Of a DNA stretch of 64,000 nt, positions 28,272 through 36,575 are shown piece after piece. The stretch comes from Deinococcus sp. QL22 (lineage in GTDB: Bacteria; Deinococcota; Deinococci; Deinococcales; Deinococcaceae). The notes beneath the pieces are model-generated. The model ran no database searches and was not told the origin of the DNA. It saw nothing but the letters and a program-made list of their open reading frames with translations. Made by a program: the position numbers and the translations under genes. The DNA lies in the NCBI RefSeq assembly GCF_023370075.1, contig NZ_CP097149.1:2788001-2852000 (forward strand), in the 5' to 3' direction. Numbering within the stretch: position 1 is the first letter of the stretch; every line of letters starts with the position of its first letter.

Positions 28272-28538
28272 ATGACCAACCCCAACGATCAGAGCGGCCA
28301 GATTCCCGCCGACGCTTCCGTCAAAACTGAGGACGAAATTACCAACGTGGACTTGCAGTTTATGGGCAAGCCTGACCCCCGCAAAGAAATTGCCGCCGAA
28401 GTGAGTGCCCAAAGCAAGGCTCCCGGCGAGTTTGAAAACCGCGGCATGGACAAACAGGACGTGGCCTCGGCAGGCAGCATGGTGGCCAGCGATCCGCCAA
28501 GCTCGAATATGGGTGAAGACGGCAAATTAGGCGAGTAA
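28272..28538 (+). CDS. Small acidic hydrophilic protein of unknown function
   Basis: 88 residues, rich in Asp, Glu, Ser, Gly and Gln with no hydrophobic core (QSGQIPADASVKTEDEITNV, later SMVASDPPSSNMGEDGKLGE). It looks intrinsically disordered, like small desiccation-associated proteins, but shows no LEA repeat. ATG 28272 is preferred over upstream frame-extending starts. A strong terminator follows 65 bases after the stop. No family is recognised. Confidence 0.7.
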   Translation: MTNPNDQSGQIPADASVKTEDEITNVDLQFMGKPDPRKEIAAEVSAQSKAPGEFENRGMDKQDVASAGSMVASDPPSSNMGEDGKLGE

Positions 28539-28602
28539 GAACCGAAAAGAAATGGAGGTCAGGGTTAAGCTCTAAAACAAAAATACTCTGTGTACAGATA
28601 TG

Positions 28603-28629
28603 GACGGCCAGCATAGGCCGTCTTTTTTT
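28603..28629 (+). terminator. Strong intrinsic terminator
   Basis: GACGGCC (28603-28609), a six-base loop, GGCCGTC (28616-28622), then seven T. It ends transcription of the small acidic protein gene and insulates the downstream cluster. Confidence 0.9.
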
Positions 28630-28762
28630 GGGCTATCTAAGGACTAGACCCCCATTCAGGTGGTATGGCCATCCAACACTGTGCTACACGTCTGTTCGGT
28701 TATTTTCACTCAAGTCTCGACTACACCCAACGGGTGGTCATTTGATGAAAATAGCCGAGTTT

Positions 28763-28790
28763 TTAACATTATGGTCAAAAAATCTATACT
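28763..28790 (+). promoter_or_regulatory. Probable promoter of the polysaccharide cluster
   Basis: A -35 TTAACA (28763-28768) and -10 TATACT (28785-28790) are spaced by 16 bases, each one or two bases off consensus. It lies 120 bases upstream of the glycosyltransferase start, in an AT-rich stretch. The inverted repeat just upstream could be an operator. Confidence 0.55.
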
Positions 28791-28909
28791 TTCTCTCAAT
28801 GCCACTCCTTTAGGGCGGCAGTGCCTGTGGCTGTGTCGATCAAAAGACTCCATTTTCTCCTTCCCCTTTGACTGTTCACCTCGTCAAATCGTTTATCCAA
28901 AGAGCCTCC

Positions 28910-30326
28910 ATGACCCTCATTTCATCTCACAATTCGCATCAGCCGCTGACCGTCGCGCTGTACACCGAAGCTACCTATCCTCAGGCGCACGGCGGCGTCA
29001 GCGTGTGGGTCGATCAATTGGTGCGTGGTCTGACCGAACACACGTTCTCGGTACAGGCCATCAGCGGTGTTCCATTTGTACGTCCGGCATTAGAAATGCC
29101 CAGCAATGTCAACTTTACGCAGGTTCCGCTGTGGGGGCCGCCCTCCGTCATCCGGACAGATCGGCAGCGCGAAGGGGCCATTTTATCTGCGTACAGCGAC
29201 TTCCTAGAGTCTCTGTGCACGCTGGATGTCAATGGCTTTGGCGTGGCCCTCCGCGCACTGTCTGAACAAGGCGCGAAAGGCCCACTCACGGGCGTGCTGG
29301 AAGGTGGCCGCGCCGCCCGCCTCACGCTGGATATCTGGACGGCGCAGGCCCGCGCCCAAGATGAAGACCGCCTGCCGGGCCGTCCCCGCCTGCCGCGCCC
29401 CACAGTTTCGGACGCGCTAGACGTACAGATGTGGCTGGAACATGCCCTTCGCCCGCTGGCCGCCCGGCCCCCCGAAGCCGAGGTCGGGCACGCGGTCAGC
29501 AACGGATTTGCCGCGCTGCTGGCCCTCAACGGCCTCTGGACGCACGGCACACCCTTTTTGCTCACCGAACACGGGATCTATTTGCGTGAGCGCTACCTCG
29601 AATTCCGGCATACCTCCTATACCTCTGGCTTTAAGGCGATGCTGCTGCGCTTTTACCGCCTGCTGTGCAGCCTCGCCTACCGGGAAGCAGCGTTGGTCTT
29701 GCCCGGTTCGCATTACAACCGCCGCTGGGAAGAGGAACTGGGAGCCGAATCCGAGAAGATTCAGTGCATCTACAACGGCATCGACCCCAGCGTGTTTCCT
29801 GAAGCCGAGTCGAAACCTGAAGGATCGGTGGTCAGTTGGGTCGGGCGCTCCGCACGCCCAACTGCGCCTGTTCGGGGGCACGCCCGCTGGAAACGAGGAT
29901 TACGAACGCCATTGCCGCAGCGTAGCCACAGGGCTGCATCTCGACGGCAACGTGACCTTTGAGGGCCGGGTGGCCGATATTACCGACGCTTACCGGGCCG
30001 GACAGGTCGTGGCCCTGACCAGCGTCAGCGAAGGCTTTCCCTATAAGGTCATAGAAGGAATGGCTATGGGCCGCCCACCTGTGGCCACCCGTGTGGGCGG
30101 CGTGCCCGAAGCGGTAGGCGACGCCGGCCTGATCGTGCGCCCCCGTGACGCGGTGGGTGTGGCGAGTGCATTGGGGCGCTTGCTCGAAGACCAGCCGTTG
30201 CGTGCCCGCTTGGGCCGTGCCGCCCGCGAGCGCGTGATGCAGCTGTTTACGCTCGACGGCTGCCTAGACGCTTATCGCCGCGCCTACCCGGTGGCACTCG
30301 CGAACTCTGGGAGCAACCTCCTATGA
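28910..30326 (+). pseudogene. pelF: PelF-type GT4 glycosyltransferase, disrupted by internal deletion and frameshift
   Basis: PelF/DUF3492 glycosyltransferases polymerise a hexosamine polymer from UDP-sugar in the cytoplasm. Frame 1 (from ATG 28910) encodes the DUF3492 part: LYTEATYPQAHGGVSVWVDQ, FLLTEHGIYLRER, YREAALVLPGSHYNRRWEEE, CIYNGIDPSVFPE and VVSWVGR. The GT4 C-terminal half is in another frame: QLRLFGGTPAGNEDYERHC, VTFEGRVADITDAYRAG, LTSVSEGFPYKVIEGMAMG and RVGGVPEAVGDAGLIV. At about 29838-29850 the segment normally joining WVGR to AQLRLFGG, roughly 20 residues (typically IDPLKDLETLI...), is missing. Truncated product expected. Confidence 0.87.
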
Positions 30327-30351
30327 GGCTGCACGCACAGTGTGGGCGGAC

Positions 30352-32055
30352 ATGAGTCAGTCCCTTCGCACCATTTTCCCCGATCCGGTGCCAGAGATAG
30401 CGCAGGCCACGACTGACCATACCGGCACTGACCAATCCAATATCAATCAAACGGGTGCGCGTCCTCTCACCGGGTTCGAAATCCTCAGTGGGCGCACCAC
30501 CCTGCACGGCTGGTCACAGCAGATGTTGTCCCCGCTCTACGATGCGCCCTCGCACAACGCGACGTTGCAGGCCCCGTCCTTTCCTCAGCCTGCTGCTCCG
30601 CCCGAATCGATCACTTCAGAAGTCGGCCCTATGCCTGCGCCGGGGGCACTCCCTGACCGCCTGCGCGAGGTGGATTTGAAGCTGGCCCCAGAACGGGAGT
30701 TGGCCGTCGATGCTCTGGAAATCGCCTCCTACCTGGAGGCTGATGGCCTGAGCGACGAATCGTTGCGTGGACGTTACAACGCGGGGGGATTGTTTCAGGC
30801 CGCCGAACTGCTGTTTGCTCAGCGGGGGTCGGGCCGCGCCCTGAACCGGTTGCCCAACGCTCCGATTCCTGCCTTTCCCTGGCACATGCTGCTGCGTGGG
30901 CCGCTGTACTTGCTGCCGGGCTTGGCCGGTCTGATGATCACAGGCCCGCTGGGGCAGGGTGCATCAGCCGCATTTACCTTTGCTGCGGCGTTTGGCTGGG
31001 GCTGGTCTATGACCATTGCTGGTCTGCGCTACAGCGAACCGTTTGCCGTGCCGGGCCGTGCCATGCGTGCGGCGCTGTGGCTTGCCGGCCTGATGGGCAC
31101 GCTGGGCGGAGCCGTTACCGCCTTCTTGATGGCTGGGCCAGATCAAGTTGTCCTGGGTGTCCTCAGCGGCGGCGTGGTGGCGCTGGCAACGGCGTCGGCG
31201 GGTATTTTGTTGGCCCTGGGCCGGATCACGTTGTCTGCGGGGGCATTTGCTGTGCCGCTGCTGGCCGCGACCGTGGTGCAGGCCAGTTTACTGCCAGTGG
31301 TGGAGTCGATCATCATCTCTGGTTCCGAAGTTGCCAGTTCGGTGGCCAGTTTCAATATGGCCAGTTCAGATATAGCCAGTTCGGATGTGGCGAGATCGGT
31401 GGTCGGGGCAGCGGCGACGTCTCCCTCGCTCGTGTTGCCCCTGGTTGCGCTGGCGCTACTGGCCGTTCTTCCGGTGCTGGCCGTCCTCAGTGCTACCCGT
31501 GCCCCCGGCGAATTGCGCACCACGTGGGCCGTGTTCAAACCGCATTTGCGTCTGGCGGCCTACGGCTGGGCCATGGCCCTCACCTTCGTGGCCTTTAGTT
31601 CGCGCATTGGCGCGTGGCCGCTGCTGCCCATCATCGTCAGTGCCGGACTGTTAGAGGCAGGCGTGTGGCACGCCCAGGAGCGCCTGCAGCACGCCGCCCG
31701 CAGTCTGCGCGACCTAGCCGACCTGCGTTGGCGTGGCCGCGTCACCGTGCCTGTGGTGGCCGTCTTGTACAGCGCTGTGTTGGCACTCGCCGTGTTGCTC
31801 ATCAGGGTTACGGGGGTGTTGCCCCAGTTCAGCGGTATTCCGCCCGGTGTGCAGGTGGCGGTGGCGTTGTTGGGAGCCGCCTTTTTACTCAGTGCGTGGC
31901 TTGCCAATCAGCGGCAAGTGGCCGCCCTGCTCGGATTGTGGAGCGTGGCCGCAATGCTGACTTTTAGTGCCTTGATCCCTCTCCCGCTTCTTTCGATCTC
32001 GCTCGTCCTCATTTTGCTGCTCAGCGCCCTCAACGATCCCCGGAGTTACCGATGA
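30352..32055 (+). CDS. Multi-pass membrane protein of the polysaccharide cluster, unrecognised family
   Basis: 567 residues. About 170 soluble N-terminal residues contain a Pro/Ser-rich part and a helical part (LAPERELAVDALEIASYLEA, AAELLFAQRGSGRALNRLP). Roughly ten to twelve membrane segments follow from residue 180 to the end. A repetitive external loop (ASSVASFN, MASSDIASSDVARSV) lies near 320-345. By position between the PelF-type transferase and the sugar-modifying genes it could be the PelG-like transporter, but I see no diagnostic motif. An alternative ATG at 30323 overlaps the pelF stop but is out of frame. Its stop overlaps the next start (ATGA). Confidence 0.75.
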   Translation: MSQSLRTIFPDPVPEIAQATTDHTGTDQSNINQTGARPLTGFEILSGRTTLHGWSQQMLSPLYDAPSHNATLQAPSFPQPAAPPESITSEVGPMPAPGALPDRLREVDLKLAPERELAVDALEIASYLEADGLSDESLRGRYNAGGLFQAAELLFAQRGSGRALNRLPNAPIPAFPWHMLLRGPLYLLPGLAGLMITGPLGQGASAAFTFAAAFGWGWSMTIAGLRYSEPFAVPGRAMRAALWLAGLMGTLGGAVTAFLMAGPDQVVLGVLSGGVVALATASAGILLALGRITLSAGAFAVPLLAATVVQASLLPVVESIIISGSEVASSVASFNMASSDIASSDVARSVVGAAATSPSLVLPLVALALLAVLPVLAVLSATRAPGELRTTWAVFKPHLRLAAYGWAMALTFVAFSSRIGAWPLLPIIVSAGLLEAGVWHAQERLQHAARSLRDLADLRWRGRVTVPVVAVLYSAVLALAVLLIRVTGVLPQFSGIPPGVQVAVALLGAAFLLSAWLANQRQVAALLGLWSVAAMLTFSALIPLPLLSISLVLILLLSALNDPRSYR

Positions 32056-34103
32056 CTACCCCCATGATGCCCAACCTGTCCGCCCCCACGTCTTCCCACT
32101 CTGCCTCTTCTCGCCCCGTGGTCGCCGTCACCGGCGCAGACGGCTTTATCGGCTCTCACCTCACCGAACAGTTGGTGCAGGCGGGCTACCACGTCAAGGC
32201 TATGGCTATTTACAACTCTCAGGGGTCGTATGGCTGGCTCGATACTGTCGGCCCCGAAACCATGCAGCACGTCGAAGTACAGCTCGGAGACGTGCGCGAT
32301 TCCGGCAGTGTGCGGGCGCTGATGCAGGGGGCCCAGATCGTGTACCACCTCGCGGCCCTGATCGCCAGCGACGGCGTGGGTAAGTATCAGGGCGTCATCC
32401 TGACGGACTCTGCGCTGACCTTTCAGAGCAGCCCCGGATTTTACTCCAGTGCGCTGGATACCAGCGAATGGGCTACGTTGTTCGAGTACGAAAAGGCCTA
32501 CCGGGTGCGGCAACTCGCCCTTTACGGCGCGCCGACCACCGTGCCCGAGGATTACGGCCTGCGCGTAGTGTCCGGCACCGAGTTTGCCACCGGAAACCTG
32601 AATGTGACTGCGGCGGGGAAGAACGCCTTCAAAGACCTGACCGGAAATTCTCTTCCTCTGCGTAACGCCTATACCTACACCGCCCAACTGGAAGCTGTAA
32701 CCGGCGTGGTCACTCAACCCCTATTGACGGATGACGCAGGCCGAATCGTAGCGGCCACCAGCACCTTTAATGGCCGCGAGCGCCTGATCCTGACCAGTGC
32801 CCAAAGCCCGTACCTACTGCATACCCAAATTCTGAGCTACGGCCTAGTGCAGTGGCTCACGAAGGGCGTGCATCTGGGCGAGCACCGCCGCTTCCTGCAG
32901 GTCGATATCGACGACTGGTTCCTGAACGGCAGCGTTTTCGACCCCGCTACGGGTGGCCTGCGTTCTGAAATCTTCCGGCTCTCGGCCAGCGACGCCCTGA
33001 GCGTCAGAGATCAGCAGCGTGCGATAGACAGCGCCTACAACGTGGTCAGCAACTTCAAGTACGCGATGATGTTCAATGGGCGGGGCGCAGTTCCCTCCAG
33101 CCCGACGACCTGTAGCCCCGAACTGTACGGCGATCAGATTAAGGATGGCCTGACCAGTGTGTCGCGCTGTATGGCCTCCGACTTTGATTGGGTAAACCAT
33201 ACCCGCGATCACCTGCGAATGGACGTGATGGATTTGCCCACCGCCACCACTGCCATCGTCGACAATTTCGCCATCGGTACCCAGTTGGGCCTGCAGATGA
33301 GCCGCAAGAGCCTCGTGACCGGCGAGCATAGCGGTTTGGGCTATATGGATCCTACCGATGATGGCACCAACAACACCGCCGGATTCTTGCAGCCGAAGCA
33401 GGATTTAGGACTTGGGCGCAGCAATCCGAATTTGATCACGGCGGCGGTCAACAGTGGCGTGCGTTATCTGGCCTCTAACCACAGCATTGCCAGCCAGTGG
33501 GACGCGAGGTGCCCCAGTTGCGGCGTCCCTCACCCGATGAACCCTAGCCTGCTGCTGGTTCCGCGCTACCCCAACAGCCTCGCCTACCATGTCACCACTC
33601 CAGAAGAAGCCACGGCCTCCTATAACAGCCTGTATGCACCGGGCGGCGCAGCAGCGTACTGGGATCACGCCCTAGACTACGCCGAACTGCTGGAAGTAGA
33701 CAGCACCCGGGGCGTGGGTCATGTATTTGATGGGACGGCCTGGCCCACCTACATGCATCAGACCAACCTGCGGGAGTATGCCCCCGGCAAGAGTTTGGCA
33801 ACCGATTGGGTGAAAGCTGTTGTAGAAAAATACGCCCGCTATTCCACGCTTCCCCTGAACACTCTGCGGTGGGATGCCCTGGGCGCCTTTGTGGAGCGCA
33901 ACACCCGCGAACAGAAAGCCTTGGCAGCCAACGCTTACACCGCCATCTGGAACCGTACCTTCAGCACCGTGAGGATTACTCCTGTCGGCGCGTCAGTTCC
34001 ATTTACCCTGACTGGCCTGTGGGGCGGCAAAGTCTACGGCGCGTATGAGGCTTACCCTCTGACCATCTACTCCGCAGTTGACGTTATCGTCAGAACCCGC
34101 TGA
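32052..34103 (+). CDS. NAD-epimerase fragment fused to Agd3-like (CE18) polysaccharide deacetylase
   Basis: 683 residues in one frame. Residues 21-105 are the start of a LegB/GalE-type SDR epimerase: VVAVTGADGFIGSHLTEQLV, YNSQGSYGWLDT, GDVRDSGSVRAL and YHLAALIA. It then breaks off, without the YxxxK active site. From about 106 the sequence is that of an Agd3-like deacetylase: GKYQGVILTDSALTFQ, metal-site VDIDDWFLNG near 282, NHTRDH near 379, GLGYMDPTDDGTNNTAGF and CPSCGVPHPMNPSLLLVPR. Agd3 deacetylates GalNAc polymers outside the cell. Here no signal peptide precedes the catalytic part. An in-frame deletion fusion is the simplest explanation. Confidence 0.82.
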   Translation: MTTPMMPNLSAPTSSHSASSRPVVAVTGADGFIGSHLTEQLVQAGYHVKAMAIYNSQGSYGWLDTVGPETMQHVEVQLGDVRDSGSVRALMQGAQIVYHLAALIASDGVGKYQGVILTDSALTFQSSPGFYSSALDTSEWATLFEYEKAYRVRQLALYGAPTTVPEDYGLRVVSGTEFATGNLNVTAAGKNAFKDLTGNSLPLRNAYTYTAQLEAVTGVVTQPLLTDDAGRIVAATSTFNGRERLILTSAQSPYLLHTQILSYGLVQWLTKGVHLGEHRRFLQVDIDDWFLNGSVFDPATGGLRSEIFRLSASDALSVRDQQRAIDSAYNVVSNFKYAMMFNGRGAVPSSPTTCSPELYGDQIKDGLTSVSRCMASDFDWVNHTRDHLRMDVMDLPTATTAIVDNFAIGTQLGLQMSRKSLVTGEHSGLGYMDPTDDGTNNTAGFLQPKQDLGLGRSNPNLITAAVNSGVRYLASNHSIASQWDARCPSCGVPHPMNPSLLLVPRYPNSLAYHVTTPEEATASYNSLYAPGGAAAYWDHALDYAELLEVDSTRGVGHVFDGTAWPTYMHQTNLREYAPGKSLATDWVKAVVEKYARYSTLPLNTLRWDALGAFVERNTREQKALAANAYTAIWNRTFSTVRITPVGASVPFTLTGLWGGKVYGAYEAYPLTIYSAVDVIVRTR

Positions 34104-34159
34104 GCCGTACCAGTTAAGCTGAAGCTCTGACTTCCTCTGACCACCACCGCCCCCTGAGC

Positions 34160-34849
34160 GTGTATTACGGCCCTGCCTCTCCGCAGGCCGTGAGTACATT
34201 GGGGGGCTTTGACGTGGTGGTACTGCATCCCACGCTGTACGCCGCTGCCGACCTGCAGGCGTTGCGGGAAGGGGGAACCCGCGTGCTGGCCTACCTGAGC
34301 GTGGGGGAAGACCACACGTTTGGTGACTTAGAATGTGTAACCGGCAGCGCCCCGTATCACTGCGCCGTGAATGCAGAGTGGGGAAGTGTGGTGGTCGACG
34401 CGGCCCATCCTGGTTGGCGTGCAGTGTTGCTGGCGCGGGCCGAACAGGTGCTTGAACACACCGACGGCCTGTTGCTAGACACGCTGGACAGCGCCGACCC
34501 CGCCGCAACGCTGGACTTGGTGGGGGTGCTGCGTGCTGCGGCTCCCGGTGCCATGCTGATGGCAAACCGGGGCTTTGGCCTGTTGCCGGGGCTGGTTCCA
34601 CTTGTTCAGTCCGTGCTGTTCGAGGCCTTTTCTACCACGCACTCGCCCCGGCTTGCCGCCCATAACAAGCAAGGGCTGGCGTATACGGCGCACTGGCTCG
34701 GCGTCGTTAAAGCTGCCGGCCTACCCGTTGTTGCTCTGGACTACGCCGCCAAGCCCAAGCTGATCGCCCTGGCCCGCGCCCGCGCCGCACACTACGCTGT
34801 GCCTACCTTCGTCACCAACCGTGCCCTGACCCTTCCCGGAGGTTTATGA
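34160..34849 (+). CDS. GH114-type endo-alpha-1,4-polygalactosaminidase-like protein, no signal peptide
   Basis: 229 residues with a TIM-barrel of the GH114 family (Ega3/PelA hydrolase domain), which cleaves alpha-1,4 galactosamine polymers. Visible are FDVVVLHPTLY, RVLAYLSVGEDHT, the acid DGLLLDTLD near residue 112, a Glu in QSVLFEAFSTTH near 156, and VVALDYAAKPKLIALARARA. It starts at GTG with no leader peptide, unlike its neighbour. A CTG start 11 codons upstream is possible but also gives no signal. Its stop overlaps the next start as ATGA. Confidence 0.8.
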   Translation: MYYGPASPQAVSTLGGFDVVVLHPTLYAAADLQALREGGTRVLAYLSVGEDHTFGDLECVTGSAPYHCAVNAEWGSVVVDAAHPGWRAVLLARAEQVLEHTDGLLLDTLDSADPAATLDLVGVLRAAAPGAMLMANRGFGLLPGLVPLVQSVLFEAFSTTHSPRLAAHNKQGLAYTAHWLGVVKAAGLPVVALDYAAKPKLIALARARAAHYAVPTFVTNRALTLPGGL

Positions 34850-35745
34850 TTCCCTTTGCACCGGCCCTCTGGCCCGTGTTGCTGTGGCCTTTGCTGTTGG
34901 GTTCCTATTCGGGGCCGAGTCAAGCGGCGGCTGCTGTGCCACCAACCCGCCACCAGCAACTCCTTGCTGTCAAAACTTGGGGTATCCAACTCACCGGCTA
35001 TGGGACTAAGCGCCTCGATGCTGTGGCCGGCAGTCAATTCGATCTGGTCGTCGTGGACGCGACCGACGATAACGCCTTGCTGTGGACGAAAGCCGAAATT
35101 TCACGGGCTGCGCAGGGAAAATTGCTGATCGCTTACCTGAGTATGGGAGCCGCCGAAAGTTACCGTCCGTATTGGAAACCCGGCTGGCGGGTGGGCAACC
35201 CGGCGTGGCTGCTCTCCGAAGATCCCAATTGGCCCGGCAACTATGATGTGGCTTACTGGAATACCGACTGGCAACGCACGGCCCTCGCACAGCTTGACCG
35301 GGCCATAGACGCCGGATTTCACGGCACTTACATGGACTTGATCGATGCCTACCAGCGCAATCCGGGGCGTGCGAGTGCCCGTGCCGACATGGTGGCCTGG
35401 GTGTGCCGCATCGCCGCCCATGCCCGCGCCCGCGATCCCGAATTTCTGATCATTCCCCAGAATGCCGCCGACCTGCTGACCGATCCGCGCTACGCCGCCT
35501 GCGTGGACGCCACCGGGCAGGAAGAAACCTTCGTCTACGCCACCGACCGTCCCACCGAACCACAACGCGAGCGGACGCAACTGGCCGATTTCCGGCGGTG
35601 GAAGAAGGCTGGAAAACCGGTACTGACGCTGGATTACGCCAACAAGCCTGCGCTGATTTCCAGTATTTACACCAAGGCGCGGCAGGCAGGTTTGGTACCG
35701 TATGTGACGACTGTGGCGCTCAATACGCTGCCGCCCTCCCGCTGA
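34846..35745 (+). CDS. Secreted GH114 endo-alpha-1,4-polygalactosaminidase
   Basis: 299 residues. A hydrophobic signal (FAPALWPVLLWPLLLGSYSG, cleavage near AAAAVPP) precedes a GH114 barrel: WGIQLTGYGTKRLDAVAG, FDLVVVDATDD, LLIAYLSMGAAESYRPYWKP, the catalytic Asp region GTYMDLIDAYQ near residue 165, and the Glu region DATGQEETFVYATDRP near 225. VLTLDYANKPALISSIYTKA closes the barrel. The expected substrate is a cationic galactosamine-containing exopolymer, fitting trimming of chains made by this cluster. It is translationally coupled to the preceding GH114 gene. Confidence 0.87.
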   Translation: MIPFAPALWPVLLWPLLLGSYSGPSQAAAAVPPTRHQQLLAVKTWGIQLTGYGTKRLDAVAGSQFDLVVVDATDDNALLWTKAEISRAAQGKLLIAYLSMGAAESYRPYWKPGWRVGNPAWLLSEDPNWPGNYDVAYWNTDWQRTALAQLDRAIDAGFHGTYMDLIDAYQRNPGRASARADMVAWVCRIAAHARARDPEFLIIPQNAADLLTDPRYAACVDATGQEETFVYATDRPTEPQRERTQLADFRRWKKAGKPVLTLDYANKPALISSIYTKARQAGLVPYVTTVALNTLPPSR

Positions 35746-35830
35746 ATCTGACTGGTGAATTTCCTCACTCTGGCCCCGCACCCACCCAATTCACCCGCTG
35801 CACTCACATTCGGTTGCTACGGTGCAGCCC

Positions 35831-36340
35831 ATGAAGGTTTCCCGTGTACTCCTGGCTTCGGCCCTCGTTTCGCTTCTTCCGCTGGCTGGTGCGCAAACCC
35901 TGATCAAGTTCAGCGATCCCAAATTGCCGTTTTCGTTCAGCTATCCGCAGGGCTGGGTGGGCATCGACTTTAAAGATGATACCAACGGGGTGAGTCTGCT
36001 GTCGGGCAAGACCAAACCCGCATCGCTGGTGCGTCTGCTGTTTGCCAGCAAGGCTGGACGGGCCGTGAATCTTGTCACCGAATATCAGAACTTCGAGTCG
36101 GGCGTGAAGACCACTGGAGCGACCCTTAAATTGCTCAGCAGCAAAGCCGCGAGTTACGGCGGCGTCAGTGGGCAGGAACGCGAATACGCCCTGACCATCA
36201 AGGAAGGCCAGCTGCGCCTGCGCGTGTGGTACGGCAACGGGGCCAAAAATATCTACTCCTTTCAACTCACCGATACGCCTGCGCGGTATGCGGCGGCCAG
36301 CGCAACGTTCAGCAAGATTCTGAACAGCGTGCGGTTCTGA
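35831..36340 (+). CDS. Secreted PsbP/Mog1-like protein of unknown function
   Basis: 169 residues. Signal peptide MKVSRVLLASALVSLLPLAG, cleavage after AQ-type site near residue 22. The mature part begins with FSFSYPQGWVGIDFKDDT, the usual opening of PsbP/Mog1-like alpha-beta-alpha sandwiches found in many small bacterial lipoproteins. It ends in an amphipathic segment (AASATFSKILNSVRF). A GTG start nine bases upstream is possible. It is 85 bases downstream of the GH114 gene on the same strand, but nothing ties it to polysaccharide metabolism. Confidence 0.7.
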   Translation: MKVSRVLLASALVSLLPLAGAQTLIKFSDPKLPFSFSYPQGWVGIDFKDDTNGVSLLSGKTKPASLVRLLFASKAGRAVNLVTEYQNFESGVKTTGATLKLLSSKAASYGGVSGQEREYALTIKEGQLRLRVWYGNGAKNIYSFQLTDTPARYAAASATFSKILNSVRF

Positions 36341-36352
36341 GTGGGGAAGGGT

Positions 36353-36369
36353 GTCTAAGGGTCTGAGGG
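36353..36369 (+). repeat. Dispersed AAGGGTC/GGGTCTAAG intergenic repeat, copy 2
   Basis: GTCTAAGGGTCTGAGGG just after the stop of the PsbP-like gene repeats the units seen at 28107-28130 and 56644-56677. Confidence 0.5.
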
Positions 36370-36575
36370 CCAAACGCGTACTTGCTGTGATTTCCGGACA
36401 TCCAGTGTTTTTACGGATGTTCGTCCATCGCCGCTAGCTCATGTTTTTTGCTGTTCGCTCCGCTGCGCAGCTTTGCTATTCGAAGGATTCGCGCGAGCTA
36501 TTTCAACTTGGTCTAAGGAGAGGTTCAAACCCCGCCTAAAGCCTGTGCTTTCCCCAAACCGGTGTACGGTAAGCC

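Larger units (their letters stand above)
28539..28909. other. AT-richer spacer before the polysaccharide cluster
   Basis: 371 bases without a gene. It contains the terminator of the small acidic protein gene, an 11-bp imperfect inverted repeat (GGTTATTTTCA near 28689, TGAAAATAGCC near 28745), and a good sigma-70-type promoter. Base composition is clearly less GC-rich than the surroundings. Confidence 0.6.
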
